Both the position numbers and the translations under genes were made by a program. A stretch of 55,645 nucleotides of DNA from a virus: IMG/VR virus record IMGVR_UViG_3300042475_003510, positions 1 to 55,645 of that record; one strand, 5' to 3'. The notes below the pieces were generated by a model. That model was not told the DNA's origin. It saw only the letters and a list, made by a program, of their open reading frames with translations, and ran no database searches. Position 1 is the stretch's first letter, and every line of letters begins with the position of its first letter. Positions 22,025 to 30,500 of the stretch are shown here, in pieces.

Positions 22025-22423
22025 TTATTTAGATATTTGTTTTAATTCTTCAAGTATCTGTTTTTGGTTTTTAATTTCTCTTTTAGAGCATTCTCTAAAG
22101 ATGTGTTCTTGTATTTCGTCCTCATCCTTTGTTTTAGGTTTTTTAATTGTTTTCTTTTTTAAATATAATAATTTTTTTGTGTATTTTTGTAATAAAACAT
22201 TTAAAAATTTTGTAATCAATGTTGTATTACCATATAAATCATAATTTAAATACCATCTATTAACTGTTTGATTTATAATTTTACAATTTTCTTGATTGGA
22301 CATAGATAACCATCTCAATAACATAAATGTTGATGGTTTTTCTTCAACTGAAGAAATATCTATTTTTGTCTTTTTTAAGATAAAATTTAAAAAACAAAAG
22401 ATGTCACAGGCTTGATTGTTCAT
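22025..22423 (-). CDS. Clamp loader small subunit, gp62-like (candidate)
   Basis: A protein of 132 residues. FMLLRWLSMSNQENCKIINQ, then TVNRWYLN, LITKFLNVLLQK, a Lys-rich stretch and EHIFRECSKREIKNQKQIL give the order seen in short gp62-like clamp-loader subunits of marine T4-like phages (a wing of helices, basic linker, and CS-x-RE helix at the end). gp62 works with gp44 to load the gp45 sliding clamp; neither of these is in the window. The assignment is tentative. Confidence 0.5.
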   Translation of the reverse strand: MNNQACDIFCFLNFILKKTKIDISSVEEKPSTFMLLRWLSMSNQENCKIINQTVNRWYLNYDLYGNTTLITKFLNVLLQKYTKKLLYLKKKTIKKPKTKDEDEIQEHIFRECSKREIKNQKQILEELKQISK

Positions 22424-22944
22424 GTGGTTTTAATTGTATCAATAAACGATACATTTAACAATTCGTAAAATGTTTTTTCAATTTGTTCACTAAAAGTTTT
22501 TTTTGTTTTTTCTACCAAATTAAAAGTTTTATTATCTAGTCCCAAATATCCTAAAACAATATTTGATTCTGTTTCTTTATTAATATTGACAGATAAAAGA
22601 TTGTCTTCATTTTTTTTAACTACTAAATTAAAATCTTTTGTTATCTTTAAATCTTTAATATCAGTAATTTTTTTTAATTCTTCATATACTTTAGTTATAA
22701 AAATTTGTTTAAAAAACGAATTTCCTTTTAAATTTAAGTTAGGTATCTCCCAACATATATGAATTGTGTCTTCAAAAGAAGGATATTCATTTAAAAAATA
22801 AGTCGAGTCATAGCCTATGTTTAAAGGTCCATATGCTATGATAATAACTCCGTTTGGGTTATATTTTTCTTTATAGAAATCAAAACCAAACTTTTGTTTT
22901 AATAATAAACCATCATAATTTATAGGGCCGTTTGTGTGTATCAT
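22420..22944 (-). CDS. Hypothetical protein
   Basis: A protein of 174 residues, with strands and helices alternating (GVIIIAYGPLNIGYDSTYF, FFKQIFITKVYEELKKI) and a Lys/Asn-rich second half. No known motif is seen. It overlaps the glycosyltransferase gene upstream and the gp62-like gene downstream by 4 bases each. Confidence 0.5.
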   Translation of the reverse strand: MIHTNGPINYDGLLLKQKFGFDFYKEKYNPNGVIIIAYGPLNIGYDSTYFLNEYPSFEDTIHICWEIPNLNLKGNSFFKQIFITKVYEELKKITDIKDLKITKDFNLVVKKNEDNLLSVNINKETESNIVLGYLGLDNKTFNLVEKTKKTFSEQIEKTFYELLNVSFIDTIKTT

Positions 22945-23621
22945 AATTTTTTATATTCTTTTTTAAAAATTTCATTACTTTTGTTCCAATTTTCTGAAAT
23001 CATACTATCTCCCATGCCATGATGAACAGTATATATAGGTAATACTCCTACAGGAACTTTATATTTGTTACATTCTAAGCAAAATGCCATATCATAATGA
23101 TGAAATGCAAATTTTTCATTAAATCTAGCAGGAGTATTTTTAATTTTTTCTACGTTTACTGCTATGAATAGACCATCTATAATCAAACTTCTACTTTTTG
23201 TAGGACCAAAAACCGTTGTCCAAATATGATCATCTTTCTTATGAGACACTTCTCCTACCATATCTTCTCTTTTTGTTGCTAGATGCCATGCCAACTTGTC
23301 TGAATTTAAATCGCAAGATTTAGTTCCAGCCAAACCAGTCACTACATAAGGAGAATTATTTAATTTTTCATATAAAAAGATATCGTTCAATTCAACATCA
23401 TCATGAACAAATAATAAAATTTTATCAGAAAACTCTTCATGGTTTATAAAAGTATTGTATACTTCTGAAAGACCTTTCTGATTGTCTTTTGCAATTCTAA
23501 AATCAAAATTTTCCACACCATGAAGATTGTGGTGCTTTTCTAGAGATTTAAATATGGGTCTTTTTTGGAACTCTTCTATTGTTTTAGATAAAGTACATAT
23601 AACCGCAATAACTTGTTTCAT
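22941..23621 (-). CDS. Glycosyltransferase (GT2-like, Glyco_tranf_2_5 type)
   Basis: A protein of 226 residues. QVIAVICTLSKTIEEFQKRP opens the fold, LLFVHDDVELND holds the acidic metal-binding motif, VTGLAGTKS and then FNEKFAFHHYDMAFCLEC give the late motif with the catalytic-type acidic residue. This order is typical of the StrF-like GT-A family. It lies at the head of a replication-type minus-strand operon; a late-type TATAAATA is found 21 bases upstream. Its acceptor is unknown and may be the same glycan as that of the other transferases in the window. Confidence 0.7.
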   Translation of the reverse strand: MKQVIAVICTLSKTIEEFQKRPIFKSLEKHHNLHGVENFDFRIAKDNQKGLSEVYNTFINHEEFSDKILLFVHDDVELNDIFLYEKLNNSPYVVTGLAGTKSCDLNSDKLAWHLATKREDMVGEVSHKKDDHIWTTVFGPTKSRSLIIDGLFIAVNVEKIKNTPARFNEKFAFHHYDMAFCLECNKYKVPVGVLPIYTVHHGMGDSMISENWNKSNEIFKKEYKKL

Positions 23622-23642
23622 CGACTACTATTTTACACTACA

Positions 23643-23650
23643 TATTTATA
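23643..23650 (-). promoter_or_regulatory. Late promoter TATAAATA (divergent, minus)
   Basis: A perfect TATAAATA on the minus strand, 21 bases before the ATG at 23621. It is back-to-back with another late promoter at 23682 in the 79-base divergent gap. Confidence 0.55.
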
Positions 23651-23681
23651 ATTTTCAAGTTTTTGACTTTTTAAAGATAAA

Positions 23682-23689
23682 TATAAATA
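23682..23689 (+). promoter_or_regulatory. Late promoter TATAAATA (divergent, plus)
   Basis: The sequence GATAAATATAAATAAT contains a perfect TATAAATA ending 11 bases before the ATG at 23701. The same 16-base context and the same spacing are found before the giant fibre gene at 27492. Confidence 0.75.
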
Positions 23690-23700
23690 ATATCATTAAA

Positions 23701-24249
23701 ATGAAAAAATGTAAAAATAAGAAAGAAGTTAATAGAATTCTAAAAAGAAATATAAAATCTGATTTATTCGAATCAGACAATATTTTTGCTAAAAGAGTGT
23801 TATTTTCTCTAATAGGCGAACAAGAAGAAGCCTCAAAAGCTATTCCAGAAATTGATGTAAAGGCTGAACCTGAGAATTTTACTCCTGAACAGAATCAAAC
23901 TGACTTTGAAAAGTCTTTAGAACCAGAAACACCACAAGATCAATTCGATGTTGAGGGTGTTTCTACTAAGGTTCACATCGAAAATATCAAAAAAATTAAA
24001 AATTTTTCTGATAAATTGGATGAATTCGCTTCTTTCTTGAATGATCCTAACAGTACAGAGAGTTTACATAAAATTTTATCAGATAATGATAAAGCTGGCT
24101 CTTTGTTGAGAGGTATTACAAGAAAAACTTCTGATGGTATCACCAGAGTAGCTGGTGAAATCGAAAAACTTAAGGAAGTCTTAAATTCATTCATTATCTT
24201 AGCTCCTAAAAAGCTTAGAGATACTGAACAAGTTTCTGTTGGTGGTTAA
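23701..24249 (+). CDS. Hypothetical late protein
   Basis: A protein of 182 residues from ATG 23701, chosen because a late promoter lies 11 bases upstream; the frame is open further upstream but that part overlaps the divergent gene. The N-terminus is basic (KKCKNKKEVNRILKRNIKS), the middle is acidic and Pro-rich and probably disordered, and the C-terminal half is a set of charged helices ending in SVGG. It stands alone on the plus strand between a late promoter and a strong palindrome. A virion or assembly protein is likely; no family is recognised. Confidence 0.6.
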   Translation: MKKCKNKKEVNRILKRNIKSDLFESDNIFAKRVLFSLIGEQEEASKAIPEIDVKAEPENFTPEQNQTDFEKSLEPETPQDQFDVEGVSTKVHIENIKKIKNFSDKLDEFASFLNDPNSTESLHKILSDNDKAGSLLRGITRKTSDGITRVAGEIEKLKEVLNSFIILAPKKLRDTEQVSVGG

Positions 24250-25202
24250 TTGATAGTCGAATTGACTATAATGTTATAGTCAATTCCATTTATCCCTTCT
24301 TTAACACACCATTCGTTTAGATCCTTATATTCACACCCCACATTCCAGCGAAAAACGGCTTCCCCTTTTAATAATAATTGCTTCATTTTTTCTTTGGCTG
24401 TTGCATCTAATTTAGGGTTGTCTAATATCCATATCTTTTTATGAAAAGGATATTTGGATAGTTGTTTCTTTTGGAGATCGGTCAAATTTAAGCCAGCAAT
24501 TCCTACTCCGTTTTTTATAAACATAGAGTCTATTGGTCCCTCTGTTAAAAATATATATTCAAAATCAGAATCTATGTTGTTTAAATTAAAAATAGGCTTT
24601 TCACCACCGGATTTACTCAAATATTTAGGATCTGAGCCATCTAAACATCTTGTTTGGTAAAATTGTATTTTCTTTTCTACATAAAAAGGTATGCATAACC
24701 TATTTTTATGGGTAAAATCTTTCAAACTTATAAAATAATTAGAGCATTTGTTTATTGCTATGTCTAAACGCCTTTCTTTAATGTAAGAAAGGCTATTTTG
24801 TATAATTTTATTTGATTTATAGTAAGACAATTGGACAAGATCACTTAAATTTATACTATCATACGGTAAATCTAAATTTTTTCTTTTATAATTGTTTATA
24901 TTTTCTTTTTTTACAAGTATTTCTTCAGAATCTGAATCACCTAATGCTTCTTGCTTTATCTCTTCTAATGAAGAATTAGACACTTCGGCTATCCAGTATA
25001 GTGCGCTCCATGAACGAGAGCAGTTAAAACAATAAAAAGATTGAGTTTTTGGATAAAAAAATAATCTTTTCTTTTTACCTAAACTTTTACCTTCTTTACA
25101 AATAGGACAACCAGCATTATAAACACCATCTATTCTCTTATAAGAGGGATTATAGCTATAGGTATAGAACTTCTTAAGTATAAAAGAGTCTGTTAACTTC
25201 AT
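24246..25202 (-). CDS. 61: DNA primase, T4 gp61/DnaG-like
   Basis: A protein of 318 residues. The N-terminal zinc ribbon is formed by Cys32, Cys35, Cys58 and Cys61 (CPIC and CFNC), followed by a linker and a catalytic core with a TOPRIM domain: IFLTEGPIDS holds the catalytic Glu221, and KIWILDNPKLD (Asp261 and Asp266) the metal-binding acids. It makes RNA primers for lagging-strand synthesis by the T4-type replisome. The 3' end overlaps the convergent gene by 4 bases and encodes a large palindrome. A TTGATT-type promoter lies upstream. Confidence 0.85.
   Translation of the reverse strand: MKLTDSFILKKFYTYSYNPSYKRIDGVYNAGCPICKEGKSLGKKKRLFFYPKTQSFYCFNCSRSWSALYWIAEVSNSSLEEIKQEALGDSDSEEILVKKENINNYKRKNLDLPYDSINLSDLVQLSYYKSNKIIQNSLSYIKERRLDIAINKCSNYFISLKDFTHKNRLCIPFYVEKKIQFYQTRCLDGSDPKYLSKSGGEKPIFNLNNIDSDFEYIFLTEGPIDSMFIKNGVGIAGLNLTDLQKKQLSKYPFHKKIWILDNPKLDATAKEKMKQLLLKGEAVFRWNVGCEYKDLNEWCVKEGINGIDYNIIVNSTIN
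24259..24286. terminator. 28-bp palindrome between convergent genes, candidate bidirectional terminator
   Basis: GAATTGACTATAA and TTATAGTCAATTC form perfect 13-base arms around TG. It starts 10 bases after the stop of the plus-strand gene and lies in the last codons of the primase gene. ATAGTC at 24253-24258 can pair with the left arm instead (GACTAT, 24264-24269). There is no clear U-run on either side, so the terminator role is inferred from position. Confidence 0.5.
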
Positions 25203-25214
25203 CCTAGCTTATAG

Positions 25215-25241
25215 GATATAGTATTTTTAACAGAAAATCAA
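25215..25241 (-). promoter_or_regulatory. Sigma70-like promoter for primase
   Basis: On the minus strand TTGATT (25236-25241) and TATATC (25215-25220) with a 15-base spacer; the ATG at 25202 follows after 12 bases. TTGATT is also the -35 element at 6969 and 51538. The -10 match is imperfect. Confidence 0.4.
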
Positions 25242-25243
25242 AC

Positions 25244-26119
25244 TTAATATTTGGAAGATGAGTAAAAATCTTCGTCGCTATCTCTCATAGAAGAGATTCT
25301 ATCAGCAACTTCAGGGTCTTCCTCTTCAATATCGAATCCTCTTGATGGTATTTCGTCCTCATCATCAAATTCATCTTTTTCAACTTCAGCAAAAGGCTCT
25401 ATTACTCCAGATGCTTTGTTAATTTCTAAATGACCGATTTCATTTTCAACTAATTCGCCTTTAGAAAGTAAATTAGATATAATTTGTTCAGCTACTTCAG
25501 GCTCTCTGCCCATTTTTCTGACCAAATATTGAACTACTTCTTCTTTAGACACAGAATCCACACCTTGAACCATTCCTAAAACAGCATCTTCGATACTAGA
25601 TCCTGTTTTTTGTGTAGGTGCTGAATCTAAATCATCCATATCAGACATTTCTGAGTTTTCATCTGGTTCCATCGTAGGTTCCACACTAGATGCTGTATGA
25701 GTTTCTTTCATTTTTTCAAAGAAACTCTTAACAATATTACTCCAACGTCTAGCTAATGTAGACATGCCATCTTTATGTCCTTTAAATCTGGTTCTATAAA
25801 CATCATTTATAATAGAACTTAATTCTGCATAAGGGATAGTTTCAATTTCATCGTTTAGTAAATTTTCAAATTTACTAACAGTTAAGCGGAGGACCGAATT
25901 AACGTCTTCGGGTGAAAGACTTCCCAAATAACTTTTGTTTGACCAATTTTTGATGAAAGGTACTACGTTATTTTTATAATAATCTGAACTTTGATCACCG
26001 ATCAAATCTACAATTTTAGACAAATCAAAAGATACGTTTCCATATCTCTGTTCTTTTGAATGTGTTCCTTCTTGCAATAAAATGTTTTCTACTAAAGTAT
26101 CGAATCTTAATTTTTTCAT
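25244..26119 (-). CDS. Hypothetical acidic protein with winged-helix-like segment
   Basis: A protein of 291 residues from ATG 26119; a TTG at 26149 is in frame, but the late-promoter-like element lies between the two. Residues 1-125 are helical, followed by a Ser/Asp/Met-rich linker and a helix-turn-helix-like block (KEEVVQYLVRKMGREPEVAE, then QIISNLLSKGELVEN and a strand), and a very acidic C-terminal tail. The winged-helix look may point to DNA or protein binding. A late timing would fit a virion-core or scaffold-type protein. Function is unknown. Confidence 0.55.
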   Translation of the reverse strand: MKKLRFDTLVENILLQEGTHSKEQRYGNVSFDLSKIVDLIGDQSSDYYKNNVVPFIKNWSNKSYLGSLSPEDVNSVLRLTVSKFENLLNDEIETIPYAELSSIINDVYRTRFKGHKDGMSTLARRWSNIVKSFFEKMKETHTASSVEPTMEPDENSEMSDMDDLDSAPTQKTGSSIEDAVLGMVQGVDSVSKEEVVQYLVRKMGREPEVAEQIISNLLSKGELVENEIGHLEINKASGVIEPFAEVEKDEFDDEDEIPSRGFDIEEEDPEVADRISSMRDSDEDFYSSSKY

Positions 26120-26133
26120 ATAACTGTTTATAT

Positions 26134-26141
26134 TATTTATC
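26134..26141 (-). promoter_or_regulatory. Late-promoter-like element GATAAATA
   Basis: GAGATAAATAATATAA on the minus strand ends 14 bases before the ATG at 26119, in the short gap between the kinase gene and this gene. Confidence 0.45.
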
Positions 26142-26774
26142 TCAAACAATTCCAGTTAATAAACTTTGATCTTCACCATACGGTTGTCCTTCTTCAGTTA
26201 GATAAAGCTGTGTCATTTTAACTCTTTCTTGTGGTGAGCCAAAAATCTCAATTACCGCTGGACAATCTTCTGCGGGGAAAACTTTTCCTTCAGACTTGTG
26301 ATAAGAGGCAACAAAAGATTTAAAAATATTATCAATTTCTTCTCTATATTCAGAATCAGTCTCACGCATCTCTTTTTCGTTAAGTTCTATAGGAGAAACT
26401 TTGGTTAAAGGTATAAAGAAAATAATATCGTATAGTTTTAAGGTTTCTCTTACAAGTGTTCTGGTTTCTTCTAAAAATTTTTCAGACACTTTCTCTTTTA
26501 AAAAGAGCCAAGATGTGTAAACCATATTATCTAATACACATCTATCAAATATTACATTGTCTTTTTTAGAAAATTCTATAGCCTGATCCACTAAACTATT
26601 AAGAATGGCTCTTTGTGATTCTTCTGTACCATGAGAAGAATGTGGTAAATTTTGTTCTTTAATAAGAGAACGATAACATTTTTCTGGACAGTGATAGTTT
26701 TTCCAAGTCTTTAAAAAGTCTTGAATGTATGTACTTTTACCAGTACAAGATGTTCCGCATACTGCTATTTTCAT
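26142..26774 (-). CDS. P-loop nucleoside/nucleotide kinase (AAA_28/NadR-like)
   Basis: A protein of 210 residues. Walker A is CGTSCTGKST (Lys13). NVIFDRCVLDNMVYTSWLFL gives the DR motif, and LYDIIFFIPL the later strand found in AAA_28-type kinases related to the NadR kinase and thymidylate kinase. It probably phosphorylates a nucleoside, nucleotide or another small metabolite in the host cytoplasm. It overlaps the gene upstream by 4 bases (ATGA). The true substrate cannot be read from the sequence. Confidence 0.7.
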   Translation of the reverse strand: MKIAVCGTSCTGKSTYIQDFLKTWKNYHCPEKCYRSLIKEQNLPHSSHGTEESQRAILNSLVDQAIEFSKKDNVIFDRCVLDNMVYTSWLFLKEKVSEKFLEETRTLVRETLKLYDIIFFIPLTKVSPIELNEKEMRETDSEYREEIDNIFKSFVASYHKSEGKVFPAEDCPAVIEIFGSPQERVKMTQLYLTEEGQPYGEDQSLLTGIV

Positions 26775-27049
26775 AAATTTGTTTCCTCTTTCAAGATTTC
26801 AGGAAATGTTGATACAATCTTAGGTGTCATTTCATCTAGATATTGTATTTCTTCTTCCAAATAAGGATTGTGAATATAAACGTTTTTTGGAGAAACTTGT
26901 GGGTTTTGTTTTTTTAGTTTATATGCTAATTCAAAAATTGATTCAACGTCTTTTTTGTCCCATTCAGCACAAACATCACACCCAGACGCAAACAATAAAG
27001 CCTCTGTGAGGTATTGAGCATCTTTTTCAGAAACTTTTATGTTTACCAT
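26771..27049 (-). CDS. Small hypothetical protein under palindromic promoter
   Basis: A protein of 92 residues with the pattern KVSEKDAQYLTEALLFASGC, a CDVC pair, and a helical Lys-rich segment (FELAYKLKKQNPQ). It is the first gene before the kinase and overlaps it by 4 bases. Its start codon lies in one arm of a palindrome whose centre contains the -10 element of a strong promoter, so its expression may be controlled. Function is unknown. Confidence 0.5.
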   Translation of the reverse strand: MVNIKVSEKDAQYLTEALLFASGCDVCAEWDKKDVESIFELAYKLKKQNPQVSPKNVYIHNPYLEEEIQYLDEMTPKIVSTFPEILKEETNL

Positions 27050-27069
27050 ATACTAGAGTTTAGTATATG
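27047..27069. promoter_or_regulatory. Palindrome over -10 element and start codon, candidate operator
   Basis: CATATACT and AGTATATG are perfect 8-base arms with a 7-base centre. The first three bases (27047-27049) are the start codon on the minus strand and the centre includes most of the -10 hexamer. It could bind a dimeric repressor or fold in the RNA. Confidence 0.5.
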
Positions 27070-27085
27070 TTACTAAGAATGTCAA
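27057..27085 (-). promoter_or_regulatory. Sigma70-like promoter TTGACA-N17-TAAACT
   Basis: On the minus strand the consensus TTGACA (27080-27085) is followed after 17 bases by TAAACT (27057-27062). The ATG at 27049 begins 8 bases later, so a transcript would be leaderless or nearly so. Confidence 0.55.
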
Positions 27086-27450
27086 ATATTTTTTTCAGTA
27101 GGAATAGATCTTAACAATTCTTCGATTTGTTTTTCTTTTTCTTGTAAAGTGTCAGCATTAACACTACCAGAACTTAAATCTGAAATAATTCTATCAACAT
27201 TTTCATCTTCTCGATTTAATAAAGATAATAAACGAATTATTTTTTTAACCCAATCTACTTTAATACTATCTTCTTCTACTTCGTCTAGTGCTGATGGTTT
27301 ATTGATGTTTAATTCTTGAGTAGTATCATTAGCATCACCAATATTGGTATCTGGAGTCATTTCAGGCATAACATCAACATTCTGTTGTTGATCTTGTTCA
27401 GCCAAATAATCTTTTGCAATAGTTTTGTATAAATCAGAAAATTGTCCCAT
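27082..27450 (-). CDS. Small acidic hypothetical protein
   Basis: A protein of 122 residues, N-terminal helix GQFSDLYKTIAKDYLAEQDQ, an Asp/Asn/Thr-rich middle that is probably disordered, and C-terminal charged helices (KIIRLLSLLNREDENVDRII). The layout is similar to the late genes at 23701 and 26119 (basic or neutral start, acidic middle, helical end). Its start faces the giant fibre gene across a 60-base divergent gap. Function is unknown. Confidence 0.5.
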   Translation of the reverse strand: MGQFSDLYKTIAKDYLAEQDQQQNVDVMPEMTPDTNIGDANDTTQELNINKPSALDEVEEDSIKVDWVKKIIRLLSLLNREDENVDRIISDLSSGSVNADTLQEKEKQIEELLRSIPTEKNI

Positions 27451-27491
27451 ATGATATATTTACAACGTATATGAAATAATTTAAGGATAAA

Positions 27492-27499
27492 TATAAATA
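27492..27499 (+). promoter_or_regulatory. Late promoter TATAAATA of the giant fibre gene
   Basis: GATAAATATAAATAAT with a perfect TATAAATA ends 11 bases before the ATG at 27511, identical in context and spacing to the promoter at 23682. Confidence 0.8.
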
Positions 27500-27510
27500 A
27501 TCTATCCAAT

Positions 27511-30500
27511 ATGCAATATATAAGTACCGAAGGTTTATTAATCGATACAGTAAACAAAGAAGCAAGAATTTTAGGAGTTACTAATACTGTTAGTTCAAAT
27601 TCTGTTGCTTTTTTAGGAGATAACAATAATACATCTTTTTCTAGTATATCTTTCGGCGGAACTAGTAATAGCTCTAATAACAATGCTTTAACGGTTGCTG
27701 GTTCAAACAACGTTGTGGATGGTTCTTTATCATTTGATAGTACTAGCAGTCAAATATCTTCTGATTCAGTTGATTTTAAAAGTATAAACTTAAAATCTCA
27801 GGACGGTTCGGTTTCTTTTAAAACAAATTCTAGCAGTTTGACTGCAAGTTTAGGTATACAAAGTTCAAACGATGCTATAAACAACAATTCTGCTGCAATT
27901 TTAAGTAGGAATAACAATATCAATAACTCTTCTGTTGCAATAAACAGCATTAATAACACATTAAATTTAAGTTCTTTTAATGTTTTAACAACCAACAGCA
28001 ATACAAGAGATAGATCTGCATTGTTTAATTCTCTTTCTACAACAGCATCTCTTTCATCTGTTGGTATTTTAGCAAATTTTTCAAATATTCAAAATTCATC
28101 TGTTGTATTAAACTCTTTAAGCAGTAATACAAACAACAAATCTATAGAATTTTTAGGTAATAACAACACAGTTACACAAAATTCTTTAGGAATAAATTCA
28201 ACAAATACTAATATAAACAACAATTCTGTTAGTATAGGGGGAACCAATAATTTTGTTTCCGTTAATTCATTAAACATCAATTCTTCAGCATCAAATATTA
28301 CAAATCAATCAGAAGGATTGTTTTTAGATAGAACCACATTAGATAATAATTCTTTTAGTATTGGTGGTAGTGGAAATAACATAAGAAATTCTTCGATTGG
28401 TATCAATCCTTTAAGTTCTAACATACTTGAAAGCTCAGTAGGAATTTATACTGTAAGAAATACAGTAAACAATAAATCTTTTGCTGTAAATGCGGACACA
28501 ACTACGGTCAACCTTAGTTCTTTAGGTATAAATGTATCTGAATCTAATATTAATAATCAATCAGAAGGCATTTACTTAAACAAGACTAATGTAAACAATA
28601 ATTCTATTGCTATAGGAAGTGATAGTATAAATGTTTCAGATCGTTCTTTTGTTTTAAATACAACAAATTCTAATGTATCTAGCAATTCTTATGGAGCTTT
28701 TACTAATAATACCAACCTAAACCTCAGTTCATTTGCGATTGGTGGTTTTAATAATACGCTGGCAAACAGATCTTTCGGTATTAATTCAAATACATCCAAC
28801 ATATCTAGTAATTCTGTTGGGATTTATACTACAAATACAAATGTAAACCTTAGTTCATTCGCAGTCGGTGGTCGGAATAATACTGTGGTGAATAATTCTT
28901 TTGGTTTGAATTCTTTAAATTCAAACATATCTGGTAATTCTGTAGGGATAAATGTAAATTCATCTAATTTACTATTGAGTTCATTAGGTATAAACTCTTT
29001 AAACAGTTCTATAACTTCAGGCTTTGCTCACAATTCAATTAGCGTACAATCCATAAGCTCTATAGCATTAAACACGACAAATTCTCAATTGAGCAGTTCT
29101 GTTATTGTAATAGGTAACAATAATGCAGTGAACAATTCAGTATTGTTTAATGGTAATAACAATCTTACACAGGACAATTCGGTTGCGATTTCTTCTAATT
29201 CAAACAATCTAAGTGCAAATGCATTTTCTACATTATCAAATACTGTAACAGCAAGAAGAAATGCTACTGTTTTTAATTCTACAAACAGCGTAGTATCTTC
29301 GAATGCAATACAAATAAATGGTATTAATAACAATGTTGATAATAATAGTATTTCTATTTTAGGAAGCACAAATACTATAACCTTAACCTCTGTTGGTATT
29401 GTTTCTGATGTTAGTAGAATCATTAACAACTCAACAAACATTAACAGTTTAAGAAATATTGTTTCTGCAAGATCTGTTTCAATAAACACAGGTTCTACAA
29501 CTTTGATAGATAAAGGAATTGCAATCGGTTCTTTAAATTCAAACGTATCTACTGGTTCTATAAGTTTTAATAGTAATAGCGTAATTTTACAATTAAGTGG
29601 TATAGATATATCTGGACGCAGTAATACTGTCCAAAATAGATCCACAAATATAAACGGAAGTAATAACACGGTCCAAAATGACAGTGCTACATTTAATACT
29701 ATAAACAGTACAGCCTCTGCAAATTCACTAATCTTTGGTGGTGGCTTAAACAGATCAGTTATCAATTCACTTGTAATGAATTCAAGTGGTAGTAGAGCAT
29801 CTGATGGTAGTTCTGTCATAGGTGGAAGATCTACTACCGCAAATTTAAGTTCTGCTGCAATTAATACATTCAATTCTCAAATAAATGGCATTAACTCTTT
29901 AGTTTTGGGTGGTAGTGGTCATAATTTTAGATCAGGAAATTCTGTATATTTAGGCGGTAAAGATAACGAAGCTGCTTCTACATACGGAGGAACTACCATT
30001 GGTGATAAATCTATAATTTTAGGTGGTGAAAAGGTTAGAATAGGATCTAATAGTATTGCAGTTGGAGGACTAAACAACAATTTACAAAATGGTTCTATTA
30101 CACTCGGTGGTAGTGGAAATGATACAGCATCTTTCAGTAATGTTGTTATTATAGGAAGAAACAACGTGACAGCAAACAGGGGTGACATAGTTTATCTTCC
30201 TGAAATTAATGCTTTGGGTAACTTAACAATCACAGGTAACGTATCCGCTTCTGGTACATTTACAAATGTCAGTACTACCACAGGCACAGTTTCTTCTTTG
30301 GAATTAAATAACCTTTTATATCCTTTACATACTCTGGTTGTTAATCAAAACACACAAGCAGGAAATACTTTTGAAACTGCATTGTTTAGTTTTTACAACA
30401 ACCCAAGAATGTCTGTTAACAACACTGGCGTTGCAATTAATACATTTGAAAGAACAACCAATCCAAATCAAGCATTAACTGTTAAAGGTAATGTGTCTGC

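Noticed and set aside
23527-23700. Upstream extension of the late gene at 23701 to an earlier start.
   Set aside because: It would overlap the divergent glycosyltransferase gene and cross two late promoters; the ATG at 23701 sits at the standard distance from TATAAATA.
29085-29873. Minus-strand open frame of 262 codons inside the giant fibre gene, with others at 30468-31112 and 32283-32627.
   Set aside because: They mirror Asn/Ser/Thr-rich repeat codons, have low-complexity Leu/Ile/Val-rich products with no domain, and lie inside a clearly coding frame.
27601-30180. Regular 42-base periodicity that could suggest a CRISPR or other DNA repeat array.
   Set aside because: The repeats are in frame over the full length, diverge at third positions, have no constant repeat/variable spacer pattern, and make sense as 14-residue protein repeats.
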